A stretch of 64,000 nt of DNA, from NCBI RefSeq assembly GCF_041428715.1, contig NZ_CP155572.1. One strand, written 5' to 3'. A program made the translations under genes and the position numbers. Source of the stretch: Sporomusa malonica. GTDB taxonomy: Bacteria; Bacillota; Negativicutes; Sporomusales; Sporomusaceae. This document shows positions 1-7,663 of the stretch, one piece after another. Within the stretch, counting starts at the first letter, position 1. Each line of letters opens with the position of its first letter. The notes beneath the pieces are model-generated. The model was not told the origin of the DNA. It searched no databases and saw nothing but the letters and a program-made list of their open reading frames with translations.

Positions 1-1
1 A

Positions 2-238
2 ATGACCCTGATTGCCATTTCTTTATCTGAGGATAAAGATCCTAATGAAGTAAATATTTTCGGGAATGTAATCATAACAATTGGTAGTATTATGGTTACC
101 ATTGCGGCCCAAAAACTCGCCCAGGAACCCAACCAAAAAACCAATCAAGAAAATCTTCAGCCGCCACAGAATCTTCAGCAACAAATTGAACAAATACAAG
201 CTCAAATTGATCAAATCAGAATACTAATAACAACATAA
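2..238 (+). CDS. Small hypothetical membrane protein, possibly 5'-truncated by the window edge
   Basis: The frame is open from base 2 and ends at a TAA before 240, giving 78 residues. An ATG lies at base 2, but its ribosome binding site would be outside the window, so the true start may be further upstream. Residues 18-38 are hydrophobic, one membrane segment, and the C-terminal third is Gln-rich with the heptad character of a short coiled coil. I do not recognise a family. It could be a small membrane-anchored coiled-coil protein. Confidence 0.45.
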   Translation: MTLIAISLSEDKDPNEVNIFGNVIITIGSIMVTIAAQKLAQEPNQKTNQENLQPPQNLQQQIEQIQAQIDQIRILITT

Positions 239-503
239 TGTTACCATAACAAAAAATCGCCTATGCGTTGTTATACACAACCCGCTCCGGCACACATCCA
301 TAGGCAGGCCCCCTGCCCATGGACACTAGTGGCGCTTGCAAGGCTTTATAAGCGGATATTGACATAATTGCTAGGATATACTGATAAGGGAGAAACCTGC
401 TACTTATAGTTGCCAGTCATTGTAATCTGCACTTGACGCTCAACGCATCCCCACAAACTAGAATTGCTAACTCATATAATTTTAGGACAAAGGGTGATCC
501 TAA
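239..503. other. Intergenic stretch, no gene seen
   Basis: No convincing ORF is present. A TTGACA hexamer at about 359-364 lies upstream of the DUF421 pair and may be part of its promoter, but its spacing to a clean -10 is poor. I could not assign other structure. Confidence 0.4.
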
Positions 504-1223
504 ATGGACCTCAATGATATAATTTTCGGGACAGACTCCATGCCTTGGTGGGGTACTGTGATACGTGTATCTATTTTGTATATTTCCCTCATCATCGGCA
601 CCCGCATTATGAGAGAGCGCCAAGTAGGCATCCTCTCTGGTCACAATTATCTTGTGGCGGCAGGCATAGTCAGCTTGGCGGCCGTACGTATGGTCAACCC
701 CAAAAGTTCGCTGTATGAGGTTGTTGCCATCATCTTTAGTTATGCGCTAGTCAATACTTTTCTCTCCTACCTAGACATAAAGTTTCCCCGTCAGGTTGAC
801 CGCATAGCTATCCCACTGATGGTAAAGGGTAAGTTAATTCGTAAAAACTTAGACGCTACCCACATTACCATTGATAACCTATTAGCTCAACTTCGTCTGA
901 AATCCATTACTAATTTATCAGAAATCCAAGAAATCTACCTGGAACCAACAGGCAAAGTGAATGCTCTAACCAAACCTGCTGCCGCTCCGCCAACTAAAAG
1001 TCAATTGAATATCCCGGTTACCCCGCCCCGTTTTCCTGAGGTCGTAATTTATGATGGAGACGTCCAAGAACAAAGCCTAGCCCGCAGCGGCCTTACCCTG
1101 CAATGGCTTGAAAATGAGATTGCTGCGGCACATCCCGGAAAATCTACAGATAGTATCTTTCTAGCCATTGTTGAAACAAATGGAACATTGTATATCAGTA
1201 CCGGTCAGGCGGCACAGCCATGA
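504..1223 (+). CDS. DUF421 (YetF/YdfR-like) membrane protein, first of a pair
   Basis: A 239-residue protein with three N-terminal membrane segments (residues about 15-95) followed by a soluble alpha/beta domain that includes the typical DUF421 stretches around LMVKGKLIRKNL and the second VVIYDGDVQ-like strand. Family members such as Bacillus YetF/YdfR sit in the membrane with a cytoplasmic C-terminal domain; their role is not firmly known, with links to spore germination and envelope functions. A Pro/Ala linker (about 155-170) separates the two halves of the soluble domain. Its stop overlaps the start of the next DUF421 gene by four bases, so the two are translationally coupled and probably form a heteromer. 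Confidence 0.85.
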   Translation: MDLNDIIFGTDSMPWWGTVIRVSILYISLIIGTRIMRERQVGILSGHNYLVAAGIVSLAAVRMVNPKSSLYEVVAIIFSYALVNTFLSYLDIKFPRQVDRIAIPLMVKGKLIRKNLDATHITIDNLLAQLRLKSITNLSEIQEIYLEPTGKVNALTKPAAAPPTKSQLNIPVTPPRFPEVVIYDGDVQEQSLARSGLTLQWLENEIAAAHPGKSTDSIFLAIVETNGTLYISTGQAAQP

Positions 1224-1942
1224 TCGAGTATCTCACTGCAATCGAAAAAATACCTGTAGAAGGCTTTGTGCTCCGCACCCTAGTTGTTGGCATTGAAATA
1301 TTCATACTGGGCAGGTACCTACCGCGCCGGGCTGGCGGTCCTTTTTCCGCCTACGACTTTGCTTTCTTCTGGATGATGGGTGGACTAGCCGCCTCTCCGC
1401 TCTATGAAGCAAAAATCAGCTTTATCCCTACCTTTATTGCCGCTGCCACCATATATGCCCTCCACTATTCACTCTCGAGTTGGGCTACTCGCAGCAGGAC
1501 ATTTGCCAAAATCCTTACAGGAGAACCAACCGTCCTCATTGCCAATGGCAAAATTATCCGTGAAAATATGGCCAAAAGCCTCCTGCCGCTTGAGATTTTA
1601 TTATCCGAGCTGCGCACCGTCAATGTGTTTAACCTGAATGAAGTGGAATACGCCATTCTTGAAACCAGCGGCCATGTCAGTGTTATTAAAAAAGGTGGTC
1701 ATAGCCCGGCTACTGCCCAAGACCTTCAGATAGCTGCAACAGCCAAGCCCTCTCCCCTAGTTGTCATCAACGATGGCCACCTTATCGAGGAAAACTTAGT
1801 CACCTTAGGCTATACGCCTGACAGTTTTCGTTTTTTCTTCAACCAGCAGTGTCCCTTGCCTCCAGCAGACATCTATTTGGCAACCCTAGATAGCGCCGGT
1901 ACTCTCTATTACTCAGAAATGAGCTATGGTCAAAAATCTTAA
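1220..1942 (+). CDS. DUF421 membrane protein, second of a pair
   Basis: A 240-residue paralogue of the preceding protein, starting in an ATGA overlap. It has the same arrangement of three N-terminal membrane segments and a two-part soluble domain (motifs VLIANGKIIREN and VVINDGHLIEENL). Paired DUF421 genes are common in spore-forming Firmicutes. It is followed by a perfect inverted repeat at 1960-1982. The function is unknown beyond the family. Confidence 0.85.
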   Translation: MIEYLTAIEKIPVEGFVLRTLVVGIEIFILGRYLPRRAGGPFSAYDFAFFWMMGGLAASPLYEAKISFIPTFIAAATIYALHYSLSSWATRSRTFAKILTGEPTVLIANGKIIRENMAKSLLPLEILLSELRTVNVFNLNEVEYAILETSGHVSVIKKGGHSPATAQDLQIAATAKPSPLVVINDGHLIEENLVTLGYTPDSFRFFFNQQCPLPPADIYLATLDSAGTLYYSEMSYGQKS

Positions 1943-1959
1943 TGAGCTTCCGCAAAAAA

Positions 1960-1993
1960 GGGCTGCCGGTTACCGGCAGCCCTGCTGCAAAAA
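1960..1993. repeat. 34-bp palindromic repeat, copy 1 (terminator-like)
   Basis: A 10-bp GC-rich stem (GGGCTGCCGG / CCGGCAGCCC) with a 3-base loop is followed by TGCTGCAAAAA. The same 34 bases recur exactly at 6840-6873. On the minus strand the stem is followed by TTTTTT in this copy, so it may act as a terminator for that direction. Confidence 0.6.
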
Positions 1994-2134
1994 ATCCGTC
2001 GTGAAGCCGTTCATTTCTATGAACTGATTCAAAGTGATATGGCTGATTGTCAACATCCTCATATGATCTGTGATTGCGAATCTCGCAAAAAATAATCATT
2101 AGTGGATACACAATACAAGCATGAATGTCGGACG

Positions 2135-2163
2135 TTGACATTTCTGCTTGTCTATTATAAAAT
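2135..2163 (+). promoter_or_regulatory. Sigma-A type promoter of the Mn2+ riboswitch transcript
   Basis: TTGACA (2135-2140), a 17-base spacer and TAAAAT (2158-2163) immediately precede the riboswitch, giving a predicted transcription start near 2170. Confidence 0.7.
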
Positions 2164-2183
2164 AATAGAAAAATATAACACTC

Positions 2184-2313
2184 CTAAAGGGGAGTAGCTC
2201 TTAGAACAGAGTCAACATACTGATGAGCAATCATCTGGCTCTGTTGTTGACGATTGTCAATTAGCGAGACCTTTAGTATGACTAACATTGTCATACTAAA
2301 GGTCTCGTTTTTT
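2184..2313 (+). promoter_or_regulatory. yybP-ykoY (Mn2+) riboswitch with transcription terminator
   Basis: The leader contains the hallmark AAAGGGGAGUAGC loop 1 (about 2186-2198), the GUCAAC/GUUGAC region and the 3' GCGAGACCUUU strand (2264-2274), as in characterised yybP-ykoY aptamers. P1 pairs CTAAAGG (2184-2190) with CCTTTAG (2270-2276). The same CCTTTAG is also the 5' part of a long terminator stem (2265-2281 with 2291-2307) followed by a T run (2307-2313). The two pairings exclude each other, so Mn2+ binding should hold P1 and prevent termination, an ON switch. The downstream gene is a UPF0016 exporter, a known target class. Confidence 0.92.
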
Positions 2314-2405
2314 ATCCTGTAAGAAAGTATAACTTTCCGTCTGGATAAGGGCAACATCGGCTTCCGCTTTCGCCAAGGCTCGGCGCAAGCCGTGTTTTCT
2401 TTATA
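2314..2405 (+). repeat. Dispersed ~90-bp repeat, copy A
   Basis: Begins ATCCTGTAAGAAAGTATAAC and ends GCAAGCCGTGTTTTCTTTAT. Close copies lie at 34584-34693 (same orientation) and 47352-47450 (opposite). It contains an inner GC-rich inverted repeat (CGGCTT...AAGCCG). It lies between the riboswitch terminator and the start codon of the exporter gene. Confidence 0.75.
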
Positions 2406-2430
2406 TATAACACATTAAGGAGGCTTCATT

Positions 2431-3102
2431 ATGACAGTATTTTTGACTTCGCTTGTCTTTGTAGTTCTTGCAGAGATGGGCGACAAGACTCAACTTCTCG
2501 CCATGGCTTTTGCTACTCGCTACAAATGGCAAACGGTAATGTGGGGCGTATTTGTTGCCACAATTCTTAACCATCTGTTCGCCGTAGTTGTCGGCAGTTA
2601 TTTGACTCATTTCATTCCCATGAATTACATCCAGATTGCGGCTGCCATATCCTTTATCATCTTCGGCCTTTGGACAATCCGTGGTGACGAGCTTAACGGC
2701 GAAGACAGAGCTTCTAAACGCAGTCCCTTTTGGACAGTAGCCATTGCCTTTTTCATTGCCGAGATGGGAGATAAAACACAGCTGGCCACTGTTGCATTAG
2801 CTGCTCAATTCAATGCCATTGTCCCTGTATGGCTAGGAACGACTACCGGTATGATGGTAGCAGACGGCATAGGCATTATCATCGGCATCGTGCTAGGAAA
2901 AAGAATCCCCGAGCGTGCAGTAAAATGGTTTGCCGCAATTATCTTTATACTGTTTGGCCTCTTTGGTCTTTACGAGTATTTACCTGGCAAATATTTGACG
3001 CCTGCAACAATTACCGGCAGCTTAGTCACGCTTTTACTTCTGATGTACCTAGTATCGCGTATGGGTGGAAACGACGATAAACTCCCACAAAAATCAACAT
3101 AG
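2431..3102 (+). CDS. UPF0016/GDT1 (TMEM165) family Mn2+ exporter
   Basis: A 223-residue polytopic membrane protein with two internal repeats, each carrying the family signature E-M-G-D-K-T (AEMGDKTQLLAMAFA near residue 12, AEMGDKTQLATVALAA near 110). The acidic residues of these motifs form the cation path in GDT1 proteins, which export Mn2+ in bacteria (MneA/MntX type). The start follows AAGGAGG at 2417. Control by the upstream Mn2+ riboswitch fits a role in relieving manganese excess. Confidence 0.92.
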   Translation: MTVFLTSLVFVVLAEMGDKTQLLAMAFATRYKWQTVMWGVFVATILNHLFAVVVGSYLTHFIPMNYIQIAAAISFIIFGLWTIRGDELNGEDRASKRSPFWTVAIAFFIAEMGDKTQLATVALAAQFNAIVPVWLGTTTGMMVADGIGIIIGIVLGKRIPERAVKWFAAIIFILFGLFGLYEYLPGKYLTPATITGSLVTLLLLMYLVSRMGGNDDKLPQKST

Positions 3103-3110
3103 GAAAAGGT

Positions 3111-3761
3111 CTATTCCGCTGTAATGGTAATCGTACGATCTGACATGTCCTCAATATCGGATTTATCGTGCGTAACAAAGATACAGGTTACAGCCTCAGC
3201 GTTCAAAATACACCGAATTTCCATACGCATTTTCTGTTTGAGTTCAAAATCAATATTGCTAAAAGGCTCGTCCATCAGTAATAGATACGGATTAGGAGCT
3301 AGTGCCCTTGCAACTGCTACTCTCTGCTGCTGACCGCCGCTAAGCTGGTAGGGATATCTATCTTTATACTCGTTCATATTAATTAGACTTAATAGTCGAT
3401 TAACCCGCTCATCGCGATCTTTTTTAGGGATATTTGATATGCCAAAAGCAATATTGCTATGAACGGTAAAATGAGGAAACAGCGCATAGTCTTGAAAAAC
3501 CATACCGATTTTTCTTTTTTCTGGCGGAACAAAACTATTCTTATCAGCCACTACCCTATTATTTATTGTTATACTCCCGGATGCCGGTACTTCCAAGCCT
3601 GCTATAAGTCGTAGCACAGTGCTTTTTCCGCTGCCGCTTAACCCGACAATAGAAACTATCTCTCCCTTTTCCACACTAATGTTTAAGTCCTTAAGAACAT
3701 ACTTATCTGTACCTTTATATTTAAATGATACATTTTTCAAGTCTAGAAACAATTGACTCAC
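3111..3761 (-). CDS. fbpC: Ferric iron ABC transporter, ATP-binding subunit
   Basis: A 216-residue ABC ATPase with Walker A GLSGSGKST (about 39-47), Q-loop, signature LSGGQQQRVAVARAL (about 140) and Walker B LLLMDEP. It is shorter than typical FbpC and lacks the C-terminal TOBE/regulatory domain. It overlaps the permease gene by four bases and sits last in the operon binding protein-permease-ATPase. Iron specificity is inferred from the operon and its Fur box. Confidence 0.88.
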   Translation of the reverse strand: MSQLFLDLKNVSFKYKGTDKYVLKDLNISVEKGEIVSIVGLSGSGKSTVLRLIAGLEVPASGSITINNRVVADKNSFVPPEKRKIGMVFQDYALFPHFTVHSNIAFGISNIPKKDRDERVNRLLSLINMNEYKDRYPYQLSGGQQQRVAVARALAPNPYLLLMDEPFSNIDFELKQKMRMEIRCILNAEAVTCIFVTHDKSDIEDMSDRTITITAE

Positions 3762-5359
3762 TCCTTCTCTGCTTTGGACAGATAGTAAACCGATATAGAA
3801 CAGATGGCTATGATGATTAGCGCGGCCGGAGCACTATGCTGAATTCGTTCATCATGAGCATATTCGTACACCTTGGTGGCAAGTGTATTATAATTGAATG
3901 GACGTAATATAAGCGTTAGCGGCAGCTCTTTGGCCATATCCACAAATACCAAAGAAAAAGCACCTACTAAAGAAGGGATAATCATTTTAAAATCAACTTT
4001 GAAGAATGTTTCTGTGACACCACATCCTAAGGTTCTGGATGCCTCAAAAAACGTCTTCCCTATTTTCTCAAAACCACTTTCAAGTGTATTGCAGCCCACC
4101 GCTAAGAATCTGACTATATATGCGAAAAACAACATGTATAGACTGGTAATGACAGAGTATTCCCACGCGCTCTCTGTAAATTTATTTAACCACATAAACA
4201 ATATCAGAACACCGATAGAAATAACAGCCCCTGGCACCGAATAGCCTACTACGGTAAGTTTAGCCGCAGTCCTGGCGAACATGTTCTGGCTGATTCGGGC
4301 GCTGTTCGTTATCACTATAGAACAGCAAACAATTATAGCAGCACAAATAACTGCTGCAACAACAGTATTGACTGCAGCATCAAAAAAGCTGGGTTCTAAT
4401 ACTTCATCATAGGTCATAGATGCCCATGCTAATAATTGAAAAAAAGGAAGTAAAAATCCCAGACTAAATATTATAAAACAATAGAAGCTGACTGCCAGTG
4501 CTTTTGTTTTGGGAAGTCTATGTAGTGCCAACACTCTAACCTTAGAAGTAGCGATAGCAAACTTCTTTTGACCCCTTACTATCTTTTCTAATAAGATAAT
4601 TGAAACAATAAACCCCATCAAATACATACATAACCGAACAGCCGAGCTAATGTCCCCCATCCCGAACCATACCTTGAAAATTGCAATACTGAAAGTGTTA
4701 ATCCCGAAATAACTGACAACTCCGTAATCGTTGGCAACTTCCATTAAAACTAAAGCACAGCCTGAGGCAATTACACCGCGCGAGACTGGAAGTATCACTT
4801 TGAAAAATATTTGCATATAATTCTTGCCAAGCATTCTGGCGCTTTCAATAAGTGATGCTGTGTACTTTGCCAAAAATGCCCTGCTTATAATGTACACATA
4901 GGGGAATAGGAAAAAGGTAAAAATGAATATTGTTCCTGGTACCGACATAATGTCAATCAAAATCATTTTGCCGAAAAGCAAGGTCAGTATTTTGGTGATA
5001 ACGCCAGTATAACTGACCATACCGCTGTACGTATAAGCTCCAATATAGGCTGGTATTGACAACGGTAAAATGAGCGCCCACTTAAAAAACTTTCGTAACG
5101 GAAAATCAAAAACTGTAATTATGTAAGCAAGACTGACGCCAAGTAAGGCAGCAAAAAATCCGGAGAATACAAAAAGAATAGCGGTATTTATTATATATTC
5201 CTGAAGCAAGTACTGTTTGATATGTGGCCAATTTTCTGTCTCAGTTGATACAACACCAAATATAATATTCAGTGCCGGAATTATGGTAACAGCTATTACG
5301 GCAAACGCCAAAAGACTCCATGCATTCGATTCGTTTATCAATTTACTCGGTCTTATCAA
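3758..5359 (-). CDS. fbpB: Ferric iron ABC transporter, fused double-domain permease
   Basis: A 533-residue permease with about 12 membrane segments in two homologous halves, each carrying a binding-protein-dependent transport inner-membrane (EAA-like) loop: ESARMLGKNYMQIFFKVILP in the first half and EASRTLGCGVTETFFKVDF in the second. This fused FbpB layout is typical of Fe3+ importers. The start is a TTG preceded by AAAGGA at suitable spacing. A hairpin at 5404-5436 between this gene and the binding-protein gene probably lowers permease expression relative to the binding protein. Confidence 0.88.
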   Translation of the reverse strand: MIRPSKLINESNAWSLLAFAVIAVTIIPALNIIFGVVSTETENWPHIKQYLLQEYIINTAILFVFSGFFAALLGVSLAYIITVFDFPLRKFFKWALILPLSIPAYIGAYTYSGMVSYTGVITKILTLLFGKMILIDIMSVPGTIFIFTFFLFPYVYIISRAFLAKYTASLIESARMLGKNYMQIFFKVILPVSRGVIASGCALVLMEVANDYGVVSYFGINTFSIAIFKVWFGMGDISSAVRLCMYLMGFIVSIILLEKIVRGQKKFAIATSKVRVLALHRLPKTKALAVSFYCFIIFSLGFLLPFFQLLAWASMTYDEVLEPSFFDAAVNTVVAAVICAAIIVCCSIVITNSARISQNMFARTAAKLTVVGYSVPGAVISIGVLILFMWLNKFTESAWEYSVITSLYMLFFAYIVRFLAVGCNTLESGFEKIGKTFFEASRTLGCGVTETFFKVDFKMIIPSLVGAFSLVFVDMAKELPLTLILRPFNYNTLATKVYEYAHDERIQHSAPAALIIIAICSISVYYLSKAEKE

Positions 5360-5403
5360 TGTTAATAATTCCTTTCACAGTATCTGCAATTAATATTGAA
5401 AAG

Positions 5404-5436
5404 CGAACAAGCATGAGGAGAATCTCATGCTTGTTC
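5404..5436 (-). terminator. Intercistronic hairpin in the iron operon
   Basis: A 13-bp stem (GAACAAGCATGAG with its complement) and short loop, followed in the minus direction by GCTTTT. It lies between the binding-protein and permease genes and fits partial termination. Confidence 0.65.
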
Positions 5437-5455
5437 ATTTTCGTGAATTCTATTC

Positions 5456-6523
5456 TTACTTCCAACCAATCTCGTTAAATATTTGAACAGCTTTCTTGTT
5501 GTTTTCGCCTAATTTTGAAAGATTAATGTCCTGCTTCTTGAAGGTACCCCACGACTTAAGAAGCGCTGAAGGCTCTACGTTAGGATTTACCGGATATTCA
5601 GTACTTGCTTCGGCAAATGTCTTTTGGGCATCGGCCTCTGATAAGAATTCAAGTAACTTCACAGCGTTGGTAACATTTTGGGAAGTCTTGACGATTCCGG
5701 CACCGCTTACGTTAACATGTGTACCTGTTGTATTTTGATTGGGGAAGAATACGCCAAGTTTCTCAGCAGCTTTGACTTCTTCCGCATCCTTTGAATTTAG
5801 CATTTGGCCAAGATAATACGAGTTCATAATCGCCACATCGCCCTTACCTGCGGCTATGGCCTTAGCTTGGTCTCTGTCGCCACCTTCAGGCTGTTTGGCA
5901 AAATTGCTCACAAGACCCTTAGCCCACTCTTTGGCTTTGTCTTCACCATTCAGCTCTATGAACGAAGCCAGCATTGATTGATTGTAAATATTGTTAGACG
6001 ACCTTGTTACAATTTTGCCTTTCCATTTAGTAGCAGTTAGATCTTCATATGTAGACAGTTCCTCTTTATTGACCCTATCTTTAGCGTATACCAACACCCT
6101 GGCTCTCATCGTCAAGCCTGTCCACATTTTATCTTTATCGATAAAGTTTGCAGGAATATTCTTTTCTATCACAGGGCTTTTGATAGGCTGTAACAGGCCA
6201 GCTTCTTTTGCTAGGTGAAGATTGCCGGCATCAGAAGTAATATAAATATCGGCTTTACTACTAGCGCCTTCAGTTTTTATTCGTTGGATAAGTTCTTCAC
6301 CACTGGCTTTAATAAGATTTACCTTAATGCCAGTTTTATCTGTGAAAGCTTTGTAAATTGCATCATCCACACCAGGATAATGCCTAGCTGTGTAAACATT
6401 GACTTCTTTGGATTCAGGCTGACTGGTTTGGGGCACAGCTGACTGCTTTGTGGAGGCGCAACCGGCAAACACAAGAGATGCTGACATTAGTAGTGATAAC
6501 ATTAGAGTAATAGGCTTCTTCAC
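5456..6523 (-). CDS. fbpA: Ferric iron-binding lipoprotein (FbpA/FutA family)
   Basis: An extracytoplasmic solute-binding protein with signal peptide and lipobox LVFAGCAS. The mature part begins NVYTARHYPGVDDAIY, typical of FbpA-type ferric-binding proteins, and contains the conserved NSYYLGQM region whose tyrosines ligate iron in the family. I prefer the GTG start at 6523, which has GGAGGG 11 bases upstream; a longer frame runs to 6592 but crosses the Fur box region. It is first in the operon with the permease and ATPase. Confidence 0.9.
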   Translation of the reverse strand: MKKPITLMLSLLMSASLVFAGCASTKQSAVPQTSQPESKEVNVYTARHYPGVDDAIYKAFTDKTGIKVNLIKASGEELIQRIKTEGASSKADIYITSDAGNLHLAKEAGLLQPIKSPVIEKNIPANFIDKDKMWTGLTMRARVLVYAKDRVNKEELSTYEDLTATKWKGKIVTRSSNNIYNQSMLASFIELNGEDKAKEWAKGLVSNFAKQPEGGDRDQAKAIAAGKGDVAIMNSYYLGQMLNSKDAEEVKAAEKLGVFFPNQNTTGTHVNVSGAGIVKTSQNVTNAVKLLEFLSEADAQKTFAEASTEYPVNPNVEPSALLKSWGTFKKQDINLSKLGENNKKAVQIFNEIGWK

Positions 6524-6554
6524 TTTTTTAATAACCCTCCGGTTTGTTTTTAAT

Positions 6555-6574
6555 TGATAATGAATTTCATTATC
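6555..6574 (-). promoter_or_regulatory. Fur box
   Basis: TGATAATGAATTTCATTATC closely matches the classical Fur consensus with a near-perfect inverted repeat. It lies just downstream of the predicted -10 over the transcription start, the position expected for iron-dependent repression. Confidence 0.9.
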
Positions 6575-6582
6575 GTGGCTAA

Positions 6583-6612
6583 ATAATAGCATAAAAGAGC
6601 ATTACTGGTCAA
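6583..6612 (-). promoter_or_regulatory. Promoter of the iron importer operon
   Basis: In the minus direction TTGACC (6612-6607), an 18-base spacer and TATTAT (6588-6583). It is adjacent to the Fur box. Confidence 0.7.
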
Positions 6613-6839
6613 CATTTTTTAGCTACCCTTATGGCAAGTTTAATACGGCCATGTACGATTTATTAAAGGCACACCTTCGGAATTTTACCGGTCTATCCGC
6701 TGCACAGTCGTCCTCCTTAACGGTGCAGCTTCTTTGTCTGCCTTTATATACCAAACCTGTGAAGAAGCTATGGAACCTTATAATTCTTGGCTAAACTTTC
6801 CTCCCTAACAAATTTTAAATGGGGCCAACTCCCCAGAAC
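6613..6839. other. Gap with a degenerate regulon-type promoter on the minus strand
   Basis: No convincing gene. In the minus direction TTCTTCACAGG is followed after 11 bases by TATAAA (box at 6760-6763, -10 at 6743-6748), a single-box version of the repeat promoters described elsewhere in the window. Downstream lies AAGGAGG with only a seven-codon frame, so any product would be a small RNA or peptide. Confidence 0.3.
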
Positions 6840-6873
6840 GGGCTGCCGGTTACCGGCAGCCCTGCTGCAAAAA
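6840..6873. repeat. 34-bp palindromic repeat, copy 2
   Basis: Identical to 1960-1993. It overlaps the stop codon of the 68-residue ORF on the minus strand. Confidence 0.6.
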
Positions 6874-7056
6874 CGTAGCTACCGCCCCGACCAGCATCAG
6901 GCCGGCCATTAGTACTACCACGCAAAATGCAGACACCAGTATGCTACGGTCAGCGCAATACCGGTAGCTGGGGCGGTCACCCCGTCTGACTGCGTACAGG
7001 TAGCAGATAAATAGTGCTACCTCCACCCGCCACCACCGAACCAAGCTATCCCACAT
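6850..7056 (-). CDS. Small membrane protein in a duplicated cassette
   Basis: A 68-residue frame starting at an ATG preceded by GGAGG at good spacing. The C-terminal half (about residues 38-62) is one strongly hydrophobic segment; the N-terminal part is rich in Arg/Trp/Tyr. No family is recognised. It is preceded by a ~180-bp repeat (7064-7244) that also precedes the neighbouring 55-residue ORF. A small phage- or plasmid-type membrane protein is possible. Confidence 0.4.
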   Translation of the reverse strand: MWDSLVRWWRVEVALFICYLYAVRRGDRPSYRYCADRSILVSAFCVVVLMAGLMLVGAVATFLQQGCR

Positions 7057-7063
7057 CGTTAAT

Positions 7064-7244
7064 GCCTCCTCCGTGTCAGCGGCTTCCCCGCCGCCGTCAC
7101 CTACTCAACGAGCGCGGGCACAACACTACTATGTGGAACAAGACAGGAGCGCGGCACGCCGAGTCACCCGCAGGGGCGGAGCGAAGTGGAGCAGGCAACG
7201 CCTTGACGGTGTGATACAATGGCAAGACCGGCGGCGGGGCGGTT
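7064..7244 (-). repeat. ~180-bp duplicated leader, copy 1
   Basis: Aligns along its length with 7480-7663. Conserved blocks include AGCGGCTTCCCCGCCGCCGT, GAGCGCGGGCACAA, and GATACAATGGCAAGACCGGC. It is GC-rich, with inverted repeats, and ends in the GGAGG of the 68-residue ORF. Confidence 0.7.
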
Positions 7245-7284
7245 CCAATCCGTCATCTTGCCGGCACTCGGTTCTCCGTCAACC

Positions 7285-7306
7285 AAAAAAAGGGCCCCTC
7301 GGCCCT
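7285..7306 (-). terminator. Rho-independent terminator of the 55-residue ORF
   Basis: In the minus direction AGGGCC, loop GAGG, GGCCCT followed by a run of T. It overlaps the stop codon of the ORF at 7305. Confidence 0.75.
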
Positions 7307-7472
7307 AGTCGGGGATAAACCCGTAGCAAGTTACCCGGGTAAGGTAATATGTGAGCTGGGCCCGCGTCAAGCTGACCCGTATCCACTCCGACCCGTCCGG
7401 GCTGGTGACCAGCTTGCCGTAGATTTCCCGCCGGCTCCTCAGTCTTGCCTTGACTTGCTCGAGTGTCAGCAC
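7305..7472 (-). CDS. Small hypothetical protein, GTG start
   Basis: A 55-residue frame beginning with GTG at 7472, preceded by GGAGG eight bases upstream and ending directly in an intrinsic terminator. The product starts (M)LTLEQVKARLRSRREI, is highly basic and contains no membrane segment. No family is recognised. The clear ribosome binding site plus terminator make it likely to be expressed. It forms a unit with the upstream repeat. Confidence 0.5.
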   Translation of the reverse strand: MLTLEQVKARLRSRREIYGKLVTSPDGSEWIRVSLTRAQLTYYLTRVTCYGFIPD

Positions 7473-7479
7473 ATGTACC

Positions 7480-7663
7480 GCCTCCTCCGTACTAGCGGCT
7501 TCCCCGCCGCCGTCACCTACAAAACGAGCGCGGGCACAAGACTGTACTGTTTGAACAAATCATCGGCGCGGCACACCGAGTCACCCGTAGGGGCAGAGCG
7601 AAGCAGCGCAGGCAGTGCCTTGACCGGCGTGATACAATGGCAAGACCGGCGGGCGGGGCGGTT
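7480..7663 (-). repeat. ~180-bp duplicated leader, copy 2
   Basis: Second copy of the element at 7064-7244, placed in front of the 55-residue ORF. The two copies differ by scattered substitutions in the central part. Confidence 0.7.

Noticed and set aside
1839..2141. 100-residue minus-strand frame over the DUF421 3' end
   Set aside because: Overlaps a clear gene and a palindrome, lacks a ribosome binding site and has no protein-like features.
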